From the NCBI RefSeq assembly GCF_000955905.1, contig NZ_CP011097.1:124001-188000 (forward strand): a stretch of DNA of 64,000 nt. The letters run 5' to 3'. This DNA is from Candidatus Nitrosotenuis cloacae. Its GTDB lineage: Archaea > Thermoproteota > Nitrososphaeria > Nitrososphaerales > Nitrosopumilaceae. The notes beneath the pieces were generated by a model. The model made no database searches. It worked only from the letters and a program-made list of their open reading frames with translations, and was not told the DNA's origin. The number at the start of each line of letters is the position of its first letter. Position 1 is the first letter of the stretch. This document shows positions 52,392 to 60,535 of this stretch, piece by piece. A program made the translations under genes and the position numbers.

Positions 52392-52847
52392 GTGCCTAAA
52401 TTAGAGTTTTCATTCAATCTTCCTACAGAACCAAACCAGTTAATGAAATTATCAGAAGATTATGAATCCATTCCGCAATATCTTCCTGATCAACTTAAAT
52501 CAGTTAAGATAATTGAACAAAATGGAAACGAAACTAAAACTGAGGAAATCATTGTTTTTAGTACTCTATTAAAAAAAGAAATTATTCAACATGCATTACA
52601 TCGAAAAAATGGAAATAATCAATTAACTACTGAAATAATATCTGGTCCTGCAAAAGGAACAACATTAAATGTAACTTTTGAAAAAATAGATTCCGGAACT
52701 AAAGTTGTCTTTGACGTCGATTTAAAGTTATCAATTAAGGCTAAATTTCTTCAACCGCTTATAAAAAAATATTATAAAATGGTTCTAACATCAGTATTGT
52801 ACAAAATGAATAACACTATATTACAATCTCAGACAAATGGAGGTTAG
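52392..52847 (+). CDS. SRPBCC (START/polyketide-cyclase-like) protein
   Basis: A 151-aa helix-grip fold protein. The opening FSFNLPTEPNQLMKLSEDYESIPQYLP, a beta-rich middle and a long C-terminal helix (IKKYYKMVLTSVLYKMNNTI) match SRPBCC family members that bind hydrophobic ligands. No enzyme motif is visible. The start is GTG. Its last 11 bp overlap the oxygenase gene, and its end encodes GGAGGT, a Shine-Dalgarno sequence for that gene. Partnership with the oxygenase, for instance presenting a lipid or lipid-linked sugar, is inference. Confidence 0.7.
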   Translation: MPKLEFSFNLPTEPNQLMKLSEDYESIPQYLPDQLKSVKIIEQNGNETKTEEIIVFSTLLKKEIIQHALHRKNGNNQLTTEIISGPAKGTTLNVTFEKIDSGTKVVFDVDLKLSIKAKFLQPLIKKYYKMVLTSVLYKMNNTILQSQTNGG

Positions 52848-53568
52848 GTATAATTTGGAAAACTTCGATGAAATTTTTAATTGGGAAAACTTCTTTAAAC
52901 AATCTGAGACATTTAAGAACAATAAGCCGTTCAAATTTGAGCTTATTGAAGAAGTCATGAAGCGTGATTTCTATGAAAAGCTGTATGAAACTTTTCCTGA
53001 ATATGATGAGTCCAATGGTTGGGAGACTAGTACATCATATTCAAAAAATCAAATGTTTAGAGGATGGGGCGAAATCGATTCTGGTCAATATGCTGAGGAA
53101 GTAGAAGATCCAAGGGTTAGCCCAGAATGGAACAAATTTTATAGATTTCTACACTCTAAGGAATTTATAGATAATGTAAGAAAATTTTCTGGAATACCTG
53201 TAAACAAATTGAAAACTTTTAGATTTGTTTTGTATCATAAAGGGGGATTTCAACTACCACATATCCATAATGAAGGCCCCAGCACATTAATCATATTCTT
53301 TTATTTTTCAAAAGGATGGCAAAAGGGTGATGCAGGAGGAACATATTTTGCGTCAGATACGGACGAATCAAAGATTCTGGTTGAAGCGTATAACCTAGAC
53401 AATACTATGGGGTTGTTTCAAGATGGACCGCGTGCAGCTCATGGAGTAAGATACATCACTAAAGATGTTAAACGAAAAGCAATTCAAATTTATCTTGAGG
53501 AATACAATGAAAAGAGTGGCTGGTCGGGCAAAGGCTTTGATGCTCCAAAAGGAACAATTGAACTTTAG
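52837..53568 (+). CDS. 2OG-Fe(II) oxygenase-like protein with HxH in the metal site
   Basis: A 243-aa double-stranded beta-helix protein of the 2-oxoglutarate/Fe(II) type found in glycan loci. The core runs FRFVLYHKGGFQLPHIHNEG, then GDAGGTYFASD, NTMGLFQDGPRAAHGV and KRKAIQIYLEEY. The distal His202 and 2OG-binding Arg213 are in place, but the usual His-x-Asp is His142-Ile-His144, so the carboxylate ligand is missing. It could use a three-His site, be halogenase-like, or be inactive. ATG 52837 overlaps the SRPBCC gene by 11 bp; TTG 52855 has a GGAGGT 10 bp upstream and may be the true start. Confidence 0.75.
   Translation: MEVRYNLENFDEIFNWENFFKQSETFKNNKPFKFELIEEVMKRDFYEKLYETFPEYDESNGWETSTSYSKNQMFRGWGEIDSGQYAEEVEDPRVSPEWNKFYRFLHSKEFIDNVRKFSGIPVNKLKTFRFVLYHKGGFQLPHIHNEGPSTLIIFFYFSKGWQKGDAGGTYFASDTDESKILVEAYNLDNTMGLFQDGPRAAHGVRYITKDVKRKAIQIYLEEYNEKSGWSGKGFDAPKGTIEL
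52839..52844 (+). promoter_or_regulatory. Shine-Dalgarno site GGAGGT
   Basis: GGAGGT is embedded in the last codons of the SRPBCC gene. It lies downstream of the ATG at 52837 but 10 bases before an in-frame TTG at 52855, suggesting that TTG may be the real start of the oxygenase. Confidence 0.45.
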
Positions 53569-53628
53569 TTTCTAAAACACAGATTAATGTTATTCTTATT
53601 TTATTTGTTCTTCAATGTCTCTGTGATC

Positions 53629-54660
53629 TTATACTGAATTTGATTGGTTGTTATTTTTAGTTTCTAGCAGACCTGATTGTATTATCATTTTCTTCAATTC
53701 TGTTTTAGATAATTTTTCAACATTATCTGAAGAATAGGTTTCTATATTGTTGATTTTTTTGATCTTATTTTTATAAGATTTCTTGATGTTTGATTCTTCT
53801 CGTAGTGGATTTGCGATCATGTATTTTTTACCCAAATCCCAACTTGAACGCATCTCATCTTTATTGATCAATACTTCATGTAGTTTTTCCCCTGGCCTAA
53901 TTCCAACAACTTCAATTCCAGTCTTACCAATCAATTCAAACAGGGTGTCTTTGACATCCACGATTGAATATGACTTGAGTTTCGGAACGTAAATCTCCGA
54001 TTCTTTTCCATTTAATGCTATGTCTATTATGAGATCCAAAGCTTGATCCATCGTTATGCTAAACCTTGTCATTTTTGGATCGGTTATTGTTATCTTTTTC
54101 TTAGCTCTGATCTGCTCAATGAACTTTGGAATGACAGAACCGCTACTTCCAACCACATTCCCATAACGTACAGCTAAGAATTTTGTCCTGTGTTTTCTTC
54201 GATTCATGTAATTATTTGCAGTAACAAACAATTTTTCCATTAATAGTTTTGTTGCTCCATATGTATTGAGTGGAGAAACTGCTTTGTCCGTCCCAATACA
54301 TACTGCAGTTTCTACATTTTGTTGTAGACATGCATCAATTACATTTTGTGAGCCTATTACATTGGTCTTTATGCTCTCAAATGGGTTGTATTCAATAATA
54401 GGAACATGCTTTAGTGCTGCCGCATGAAAAATAATATCAATGTCTTCTAAGGCTGTTGCAAGACGTTCTTTTTCTCTAACATCACCGATTAAAAATCTAA
54501 GTCTTTTATCATGAAAGTTAGATTCCATCATGACTTGTTTATTTTCATTTCTGCTGAAAATCCGTACTGTAGATACATTTGTCTGCAATAATCTTTTGGT
54601 AAGTGCCTGCCCTAATGACCCAGTACCGCCTGTAATGAGAATTTTTTTTCCATCAAACAT
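53629..54660 (-). CDS. pseB: UDP-GlcNAc 4,6-dehydratase (5-inverting)
   Basis: A 343-aa SDR performing the first step of pseudaminic acid synthesis: UDP-GlcNAc to UDP-2-acetamido-2,6-dideoxy-beta-L-arabino-hexos-4-ulose. TGGTGSLGQALT (10-21), the catalytic Asp125-Lys126 in GTDKAVSP and Tyr134-x3-Lys138 (YGATK) are those of PseB/FlaA1. The long SDR146 membrane dehydratases (PglF/LegB-type) have N-terminal helices, absent here. The C-terminal 40 residues are Lys/Asn-rich and variable. The ATG is divergent from the cytidylyltransferase at 54839. Confidence 0.9.
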   Translation of the reverse strand: MFDGKKILITGGTGSLGQALTKRLLQTNVSTVRIFSRNENKQVMMESNFHDKRLRFLIGDVREKERLATALEDIDIIFHAAALKHVPIIEYNPFESIKTNVIGSQNVIDACLQQNVETAVCIGTDKAVSPLNTYGATKLLMEKLFVTANNYMNRRKHRTKFLAVRYGNVVGSSGSVIPKFIEQIRAKKKITITDPKMTRFSITMDQALDLIIDIALNGKESEIYVPKLKSYSIVDVKDTLFELIGKTGIEVVGIRPGEKLHEVLINKDEMRSSWDLGKKYMIANPLREESNIKKSYKNKIKKINNIETYSSDNVEKLSKTELKKMIIQSGLLETKNNNQSNSV

Positions 54661-54805
54661 TAATTTTTCTAAATATCAGTCAGTTTTATCAGTTTGCTTC
54701 TTTATTTATCTACAATTCAAGTCCAGTTACATCTGATCTCTTAGTTGTGTATTCTAAACAAATTTTCAATGTTGTGGACTTAATTATGCAAATCAAACAA
54801 AATAG

Positions 54806-54816
54806 CTTTTTAATTA
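54806..54816 (+). promoter_or_regulatory. TATA box of the pse unit starting at 54839
   Basis: CTTTTTAATTA is centred about 28 bp before the TTG start at 54839. This predicts a leaderless transcript and supports the TTG as start. Confidence 0.4.
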
Positions 54817-54838
54817 GGCAATTGACTCATTTTAACGA

Positions 54839-55561
54839 TTGATTGGCTGTATCATACAGGCAAGAATGGGTTCAGCCAGATTGCCTGGAAAAGTACTCAT
54901 GAATCTTGACGAACATAATACAATTTTAGATTATGTAATTAAACAGCTTAAACATTGTAATAATATTAATAAAATCATCATAGCGACCACCGATTTAAAA
55001 GAAGATGACGTAATTGAAACATTTGCACAAAATAAAAATATGATATGCTTCAGAGGCAACCCTCTTGATGTATTGGATAGATATTATCAATGTGCAAAAC
55101 TCCACTCGATTTCTATTATTGTTAGAATAACTGCAGATAATCCGTTAATTGATCCAATCATCGTAGGAAAAGTGATATCTGAATTCCAATCAAGCTCATG
55201 CGATTATGCTTCCAATGCGGTTTCTAGATCATTTCCTTATGGAACAGAAACAGAAGTTTTTTCATTTAATGCTCTTGAGAAAGCTTGGATGAATGCAAAA
55301 CAAGATGCTGAAAGAGAGCACGTTACTCCGTATTTCTATAATAATCCAGAGGAATTTAGAATTCATCATGTAAAAAACCAAGAAAATCTTTCATCATTTA
55401 GATGGACAGTAGATCAGATTGAGGATTTTATTCTTGTTAAAAAAATCATATCTAAAATCAATAAACGCCCAATACTTATGAATGATATAATAAATCTGCT
55501 AACCCAAGAACCAGAATTACTTACCATAAACAAAAATGTAATTCATAAACATGTATTATGA
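54839..55561 (+). CDS. SpsF/PseF-like cytidylyltransferase
   Basis: A 240-aa GT-A-like nucleotidyltransferase of the SpsF family. QARMGSARLPGKVL (7-20) is the CTP-binding loop; IATTDLKEDD, FRGNPLDVLDRYYQ, VRITADNPLID and the FRWTVDQIED block are typical. In Bacillus spore-coat and many Pse loci, SpsF stands next to a PseI-like synthase and activates the nonulosonate with CTP, so it is the likely PseF of this route. The start is TTG with a TATA box. It is followed 66 bp downstream by pseI on the same strand. Confidence 0.82.
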   Translation: MIGCIIQARMGSARLPGKVLMNLDEHNTILDYVIKQLKHCNNINKIIIATTDLKEDDVIETFAQNKNMICFRGNPLDVLDRYYQCAKLHSISIIVRITADNPLIDPIIVGKVISEFQSSSCDYASNAVSRSFPYGTETEVFSFNALEKAWMNAKQDAEREHVTPYFYNNPEEFRIHHVKNQENLSSFRWTVDQIEDFILVKKIISKINKRPILMNDIINLLTQEPELLTINKNVIHKHVL

Positions 55562-55627
55562 TTATATCGTGTTTTTTGGTTCTATGTATAAATAAAGTAT
55601 TTTATAAAGTGCTACAAAAAACATCTC

Positions 55628-56680
55628 ATGTTTTCGTTTGATGATCTAAATAATAAAAATCGAACCTTTATCATCGCAGAAGGTGGCTCGAATTGGAAAT
55701 GTGGAACTTTTGATGACGATCTCAATAGAGCTAAACAACTCATAACTATTGCAGCCGAGTGTGGAGCTGACGCCATAAAATTTCAAGTCTACAGACCTGA
55801 AACCACATATGTTCAAAATGCTGGCACCAGCAATTATCTTTCTGAACATGGTATAAGTGAAAACATCAATGAAATCTTTGAAAATTTATCGATGCCTTAT
55901 GAAATGATACCAATTCTTGCAGAATATGCTGAGAAACAAAAAATAATTTTCATGGCAACACCATTTTCAATAAAAGATGCTCAAGAAATAGATCCATACG
56001 TCCCAATACACAAAATTGCTTCGTTTGAAATAAATCATGTCAGATTACTTGAATTTCTTGCAAAAACAAAAAAACCGATTCTTATTTCAACTGGTGCGAG
56101 CACATATGACGAAATTGACTTTGCAGTGAATCTTGTTAAGAAAGTCCATGATCGAATAACTCTTTTACAATGTACATCAAAATATCCTGCACCTATGGAA
56201 TCTATGAATCTGAGTGTGATCCCTCAGATGAAGTCAAGGTATTGTCTTCCTGTGGGATTTTCTGATCACAGCATGGATCCACTAATAGCACCATTAGTGG
56301 CAGTTGGCTTTGGTGCAACGGTAATAGAAAAGCATTTCACAAGTGATAGAAATCTTGTTGGGCCGGATCATCGATTTGCACTAATCCCAATTGAATTGGA
56401 ACTTATGATATCCTCAATTAGACAAGCAGACAAATCTAAAGGATCTGGCAATAAAGAAGTCCTCAAAGAAGAAAACGAATTGCAGAAATTTGCTAAAAGA
56501 TCTATCCAAGCAATTAGAAAAATTACAAAAGGTGAAATTTTAAGAGAAGGGTATAACTTTGAAGTACTCCGACCAGGTAATATGACCAGGGGGCTGGAAC
56601 CAAGATTTCTTGCACAGATTAGCGGAAAAAAGGCTGTAAAAGATGTGGAAATTGGTGAAGGAATTCTGGATTATGAATGA
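55628..56680 (+). CDS. pseI: pseudaminic acid synthase (PseI/NeuB family)
   Basis: A 350-aa PEP-dependent nonulosonate synthase. TIM-barrel motifs: FIIAEGGSNWKCG (14-26), ADAIKFQVYRPET, FMATPFSIKDA, IHKIASFEI, ILISTGAST and LPVGFSDHSMDP. The C-terminal SAF domain (about 280-348) has ITKGEILREGYNFEVLRPG. FQ-YRPET-type spacing and the SIQ/ITKGE cap group it with PseI rather than with the NeuB-type at 44313. It condenses the 2,4-diamido-trideoxy-altrose with PEP to form pseudaminic acid. It lies in one unit with the SpsF-like gene. Confidence 0.9.
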   Translation: MFSFDDLNNKNRTFIIAEGGSNWKCGTFDDDLNRAKQLITIAAECGADAIKFQVYRPETTYVQNAGTSNYLSEHGISENINEIFENLSMPYEMIPILAEYAEKQKIIFMATPFSIKDAQEIDPYVPIHKIASFEINHVRLLEFLAKTKKPILISTGASTYDEIDFAVNLVKKVHDRITLLQCTSKYPAPMESMNLSVIPQMKSRYCLPVGFSDHSMDPLIAPLVAVGFGATVIEKHFTSDRNLVGPDHRFALIPIELELMISSIRQADKSKGSGNKEVLKEENELQKFAKRSIQAIRKITKGEILREGYNFEVLRPGNMTRGLEPRFLAQISGKKAVKDVEIGEGILDYE

Positions 56681-56731
56681 AATAGATAATCAACAATTTG
56701 ACTGTCTTTCAAAGTAATGCCAAAATAATTG

Positions 56732-57451
56732 TTATAATGAATTTTTAAATTGCCTGACCAGACAAAATGCCTCAGCTGCAGAAAAGCCCGAGACTGTTCC
56801 CCATCGCCTTGCAATTACTTCTAAACCCTTCTCAGATCTCGGATGTGGAAAATTCCTGATCTCAGTTTTGTAAGCCGATAACGCTCGAATTTTAGTTGCA
56901 AGTTCTTTACTTATATCAATGAACATATTTGGAGAAAATTTTGCTGGAAAGTACCATTCTGTAGATGATGGCACTTCAAAAGATATCACTTCTTTTACTT
57001 GATATTTAGAATGTGGTCTTGTTGCAGTTATGGTTGCATCATAAAGCATTCTATGATCAACATTGATATCATTTTGTGAATGTGTAAAAATAACATCCGG
57101 TCTAAAATCTGTTATTGATGATTCTATTTTCTTTGTTATCTCCAAGTTTGAAATCTTGTCCATCTCATTATCTGGTAAGTCCATGAATTCTATATTTTTT
57201 ACACCCATTATTTTTGCAGCTTTGCTAGCATCCTTCTGTAATGCGCTTACTTGTTTTTCCATCTTTTCCATAGTTTTTTTATTTATTTGATAATTAGTCG
57301 AATTTGTATATTCAGAAGAACGACGAGAAATAATGCCTGTAGCCATAATGATTATTTTCAATTCGTGTCCATTTTTCACATATTTTGTGATAGTACCACC
57401 CATTCCCAAGACTTCGTCATCTGGGTGAGCAGCAATTACAAGAACTTTCAA
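56732..57451 (-). CDS. PIG-L/LmbE family N-deacetylase
   Basis: A 239-aa zinc-dependent deacetylase. The metal and catalytic motif AAHPDDEVLGMGGT (7-20) has His9, Asp11, Asp12 and Glu13; the third ligand region is THSQNDINVDHR. It removes an N-acetyl group from an amino sugar. Its TTG start overlaps the formyltransferase-like gene by 4 bp, so the two are coupled: one frees an amine and the other may formylate it. It is placed between pseI and the pseH/pseC genes, hence a Pse precursor is the likely substrate. Confidence 0.85.
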   Translation of the reverse strand: MKVLVIAAHPDDEVLGMGGTITKYVKNGHELKIIIMATGIISRRSSEYTNSTNYQINKKTMEKMEKQVSALQKDASKAAKIMGVKNIEFMDLPDNEMDKISNLEITKKIESSITDFRPDVIFTHSQNDINVDHRMLYDATITATRPHSKYQVKEVISFEVPSSTEWYFPAKFSPNMFIDISKELATKIRALSAYKTEIRNFPHPRSEKGLEVIARRWGTVSGFSAAEAFCLVRQFKNSL

Positions 57452-58110
57452 ATTATTTCTCCTCGAAATTCGAGTTTTTTACCGTCATATTTTGCATCTT
57501 TGAAAACAATTTTTTTCTTTCCGAACTTAATATAGGCATGAGGGTAAGGATCTGCAAGCATTCGTATGAAATCGTAGATGTATTTTTTGGAATAATCTAG
57601 CGTCTCCAATTCACTTTCTTCAGGTTTTCTTCTCTTAAATGTAGTACTCTTACCAGCTTGCTTTCGCCTTCTAAATTTACCTTCAATGATTCTATTGATT
57701 AAAAAATAATCATTTTCTATCATTCGGGAGAATATCTCATTCAATGTTCCATTCAATGACAAGTCTCTTTGAAGTAATATGTCGCCACCATCGAGTTTTT
57801 CATTCATTATAAATGCTGTAGTTTTAGTCTTTTTTATGCCACGAATTATTTGGTTTTGTATTGGACTTCCGCCACGAAACTTTGGCAAATTAGATTCATG
57901 GAAACAAATACATTGATAATTCTTTATTATGTCCTTTGAAATAATCCATGACCAATCTGGGAAGAAAATTAAACTAGGTTTAATTTTTTTTAAATACGTA
58001 GATGTCAATTTTTTAGGATTATCAAGTAGAATCAAATCTTTATGTTTTTTGACCAATTTTTGGTATAACAAAATTGCCCAATCTCTGTATGCACAAAATA
58101 AGTAAACCAT
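57448..58110 (-). CDS. formyltransferase-fold protein (sugar N-formyltransferase-like)
   Basis: A 220-aa homologue of the Fmt N-terminal domain. FHESNLPKFRGGSPIQNQI (70-88) holds the conserved His71, and LDGGDILLQ (106-114) the Asp107. However, the Asn two residues before the His, part of the Asn-x-His-Asp triad of classic formyltransferases, is Cys69. The usual C-terminal Fmt domain is replaced by about 60 residues (DPYPHAYIKFGKKKIVFKDA). Such proteins recur in pseudaminic loci. It probably uses formyl-tetrahydrofolate on an amino sugar, coupled with the PIG-L deacetylase by 4 bp. Confidence 0.75.
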   Translation of the reverse strand: MVYLFCAYRDWAILLYQKLVKKHKDLILLDNPKKLTSTYLKKIKPSLIFFPDWSWIISKDIIKNYQCICFHESNLPKFRGGSPIQNQIIRGIKKTKTTAFIMNEKLDGGDILLQRDLSLNGTLNEIFSRMIENDYFLINRIIEGKFRRRKQAGKSTTFKRRKPEESELETLDYSKKYIYDFIRMLADPYPHAYIKFGKKKIVFKDAKYDGKKLEFRGEII

Positions 58111-58172
58111 ATCTCTATCGACTTTAGTGATAGAGATATTGATTTATCTATCTATTCAAGTCAGTATTTCAT

Positions 58173-58709
58173 ATGTTTGAAGGAAAATATGTCAAGTTAA
58201 GAGCATTAGAACAAGAAGATTTGAAATTATTGAAAGATTGGAGGAACCGCAAACATGTGAGAAAAACTACTCGGGAATATAGATTGCTTAACATGATACA
58301 TCAGAAGAAATGGTTTGAATTAATTCACACTGAAAATCCGCCCAAACATATCATGTTCGGAATTATGAAAAAAAATAGAAAACTAGATGGTGTTACGGGA
58401 CTTACATATATTGATTGGAAAAATAAACATGCTGAAATTTCTATCTATATGTCAAATAGAAATTGGCAAAAAACAAAGGAAGCAAAAGACACAATTAATC
58501 TAATGCTTGAATATGGCTTTGAAGAGCTTAATCTTCACCGACTATGGGTAGAAATTTTTCAAATATCGACAGAAAATATAGCATTATTTGAACAAATGAA
58601 TTTTAAAAAAGAAGGCGTTTTGAGAGATAAAGCATGGAGAAGTGGAAAATGGTGGAGCTCTATTATCTATTCAAAACTCTCAAATGAATACAAAAATGAA
58701 TCAAATTAA
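58173..58709 (+). CDS. pseH: PseH-like GNAT N-acetyltransferase
   Basis: A 178-aa RimJ/RimL-type GNAT. VKLRALEQEDLKLLKDWRN, HKKWFELIH-like segments, ISIYMSNRNWQ and the acetyl-CoA region with EYGFEELNLHRLWVEIF are family features; the C-terminal EGVLRDKAWRSGKWWSSIIY is typical of PseH. It would N-acetylate the 4-amino group made by PseC. The first methionine fits the first beta strand. A paralogue lies at 59783, with the aminotransferase between; this gene overlaps the aminotransferase start by about 26 bp. Confidence 0.82.
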   Translation: MFEGKYVKLRALEQEDLKLLKDWRNRKHVRKTTREYRLLNMIHQKKWFELIHTENPPKHIMFGIMKKNRKLDGVTGLTYIDWKNKHAEISIYMSNRNWQKTKEAKDTINLMLEYGFEELNLHRLWVEIFQISTENIALFEQMNFKKEGVLRDKAWRSGKWWSSIIYSKLSNEYKNESN

Positions 58710-59778
58710 ATTATTTGATCCAGTAGTATCTGGCGAAGAGGAATCATCAATAAAAAAAATTTTTAAAAATGGATTTTGGGCGTCTGGTGCCGGGATAGGA
58801 CGTGTCAACGATTTTGAAAAAAAATTTCGCGCATATGTGAATTCAAAAGATTGTATTGCTGTGAATAGTGGAACAGCTGCATTACATCTTGCGCTTTCCG
58901 TATTGGATATTAAAAATAAAGAAGTTATTCTGCCCTCACTTTCTTTTGTGAGTACAGCTCATGCAGTTGTATATAATGGTGGAAAACCGATCTTTGCAGA
59001 AGTAGATCCGCAAACCCTCTGCATCGATCCCTCTGACATAAAGAAAAAAATCACCAAGAATACCAAAGCCATATTGCCTGTTCACTTTGCAGGTATGCCT
59101 GCAAATTTATCTCAACTAAAACACATCAAAGAAGAGTTTGATTTAGCACTAATCGAGGATGCTGCTCATGCATGTGGTGCTAAATATGCCGGCAAAAAAA
59201 TAGGCTCACATGGAGATATGGTATGTTTTAGCTTTCATCCCGTAAAAAATCTTGCAATGCCGTCTGGTGGATTGATTTCAGTTAATCGTTCTGATCATAG
59301 AAATCTGAGAAAAATCTTTTCATCAAAAAGATGGTGTGGAATAACTGATAGGAAAGATGTATCTTATGATATAAAAGATCTAGGTTGGAATTTCTATATG
59401 AATGAATTTTCTGCTGCAATCGGGTTAATACAATTAAAAAAACTAGATCGCTTAAACAGTAAACGAAAGAAAATTGCAAAAAGATTTCATAATGAAATTC
59501 ATCTAGAACAAAAAATTCCATATGATAAAAACTGCTCGTATCACTTTTACTGGATTTTATTAAAAAATAGGGATCGATTTAGAAAGAAAATGAAAAGTGT
59601 TGGTATTGAGACTGGAATACATTATCAACCAATTCACAAATTTTCAATGTATGATAAACATTCCAATCTCCCAATAACTGAAAAAATAGGAAATTCAATA
59701 GTAGCTCTTCCCACACATCCTAATCTTTCTGATTCTGATCTTGATTTGATCATTGACTCAGTTAACAAATTTTCATAA
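58684..59778 (+). CDS. pseC: UDP-4-keto-sugar aminotransferase (PseC type)
   Basis: A 364-aa PLP-dependent DegT/DnrJ/EryC1 aminotransferase that converts the PseB 4-keto product to the 4-amino sugar. SGTAALHLAL (62-71) binds PLP phosphate, EDAAHACGA (158-166) holds the Asp, and Lys188 in SFHPVKNLAMPSGG is the Schiff-base Lys. FWASGAGIGRVNDFE replaces the usual FxxGxxVxxFE motif. ATG 58684 or 58696 are both possible; longer forms run back into pseH. The SFHPVKN motif and its location between two PseH-like genes support PseC. Confidence 0.88.
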   Translation: MNTKMNQIKLFDPVVSGEEESSIKKIFKNGFWASGAGIGRVNDFEKKFRAYVNSKDCIAVNSGTAALHLALSVLDIKNKEVILPSLSFVSTAHAVVYNGGKPIFAEVDPQTLCIDPSDIKKKITKNTKAILPVHFAGMPANLSQLKHIKEEFDLALIEDAAHACGAKYAGKKIGSHGDMVCFSFHPVKNLAMPSGGLISVNRSDHRNLRKIFSSKRWCGITDRKDVSYDIKDLGWNFYMNEFSAAIGLIQLKKLDRLNSKRKKIAKRFHNEIHLEQKIPYDKNCSYHFYWILLKNRDRFRKKMKSVGIETGIHYQPIHKFSMYDKHSNLPITEKIGNSIVALPTHPNLSDSDLDLIIDSVNKFS

Positions 59779-59782
59779 TATT

Positions 59783-60334
59783 ATGAGCAAATTAAAATCT
59801 AAAAAAGTTGTAATGTATGGAAAACATGTAAATTTTTATACAATCACAAAAAATGATCTGAGAACTCTACAAAGATGGAGAAATTCTAATGATATATTTG
59901 CATATAATACTCAATATGTTCTTCTTAACATGATTAACCAAGAAAATTGGTATGAAACACTGCAAAAAAATTCTGATCGTATTATGTTTATGGTCACCAA
60001 TAAATTGGATAATCCGATAGGAGTATGTGGTTTAATTCATGTTGATCTGAATGATAAAACTGCATCTATTGCAATAATCATAGGCGAAAAAAAATTCCAG
60101 AGTAAAGGATTTGGTACAGCGGCTTTACAAATGTTGATTGATTATGGATTCAACAAATTAAAACTACATCGACTGGAGGCTGAGGTTTTCGAATATAATG
60201 AAACTTCAATAAAACTTTTTAAAAAAATGAACTTTACACAAGAAATAGTGTTACGCAACTCATTATGGCGAAGAGGTAAGTGGTGGAATACTTTTCTTTT
60301 TTCAATTCTACGAAATGAACACGTGAAAATTTAA
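59783..60334 (+). CDS. second PseH-like GNAT N-acetyltransferase
   Basis: A 183-aa GNAT starting at ATG 59783; the 10-codon upstream extension overlaps the aminotransferase and is rejected. It resembles the gene at 58173: TLQRWRNSNDIFAYN, YVLLNMINQENWYE, IIIGEKKFQSKGFGTAALQMLIDYG (acetyl-CoA loop complete, Q/R-x2-G-x-G/A), LKLHRLEAEVF and LRNSLWRRGKWWNTFLF. It may act on a second amine or on the deacetylated position, or transfer another acyl. The A-loop is clearer here than in the first copy, so either could be the main PseH. Confidence 0.8.
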   Translation: MSKLKSKKVVMYGKHVNFYTITKNDLRTLQRWRNSNDIFAYNTQYVLLNMINQENWYETLQKNSDRIMFMVTNKLDNPIGVCGLIHVDLNDKTASIAIIIGEKKFQSKGFGTAALQMLIDYGFNKLKLHRLEAEVFEYNETSIKLFKKMNFTQEIVLRNSLWRRGKWWNTFLFSILRNEHVKI

Positions 60335-60535
60335 TTTCAAACGATATGTACGATACAAATGATTCTGGATGATTTACATTACAAAATTTCACTTTCTCTA
60401 AAGCCTGATAAAAAGACAAATTAAAACCGACTTAATATGAGAATTAATCTAATATTCTTTCAGTGTATGACATAGTAATTTTTGTAGGCTTCTTGAGCAT
60501 TTAGTTAATTTAGGCGATTTTCATAGATTCATTAC
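60335..60535. other. 201-bp intergenic region without recognisable feature
   Basis: An A+T-rich region downstream of the second GNAT and upstream of the truncated dehydrogenase. I see no open frame, tRNA or convincing C/D boxes. A TATA-like TTAGTTAATTTAGG lies about 25-35 bp before the TTG at 60536. Confidence 0.4.

Noticed and set aside
60358-60400. Possible C/D box RNA (GGATGATT ... CCTGA)
   Set aside because: The C box lacks its final A, there are no internal boxes and no terminal stem.
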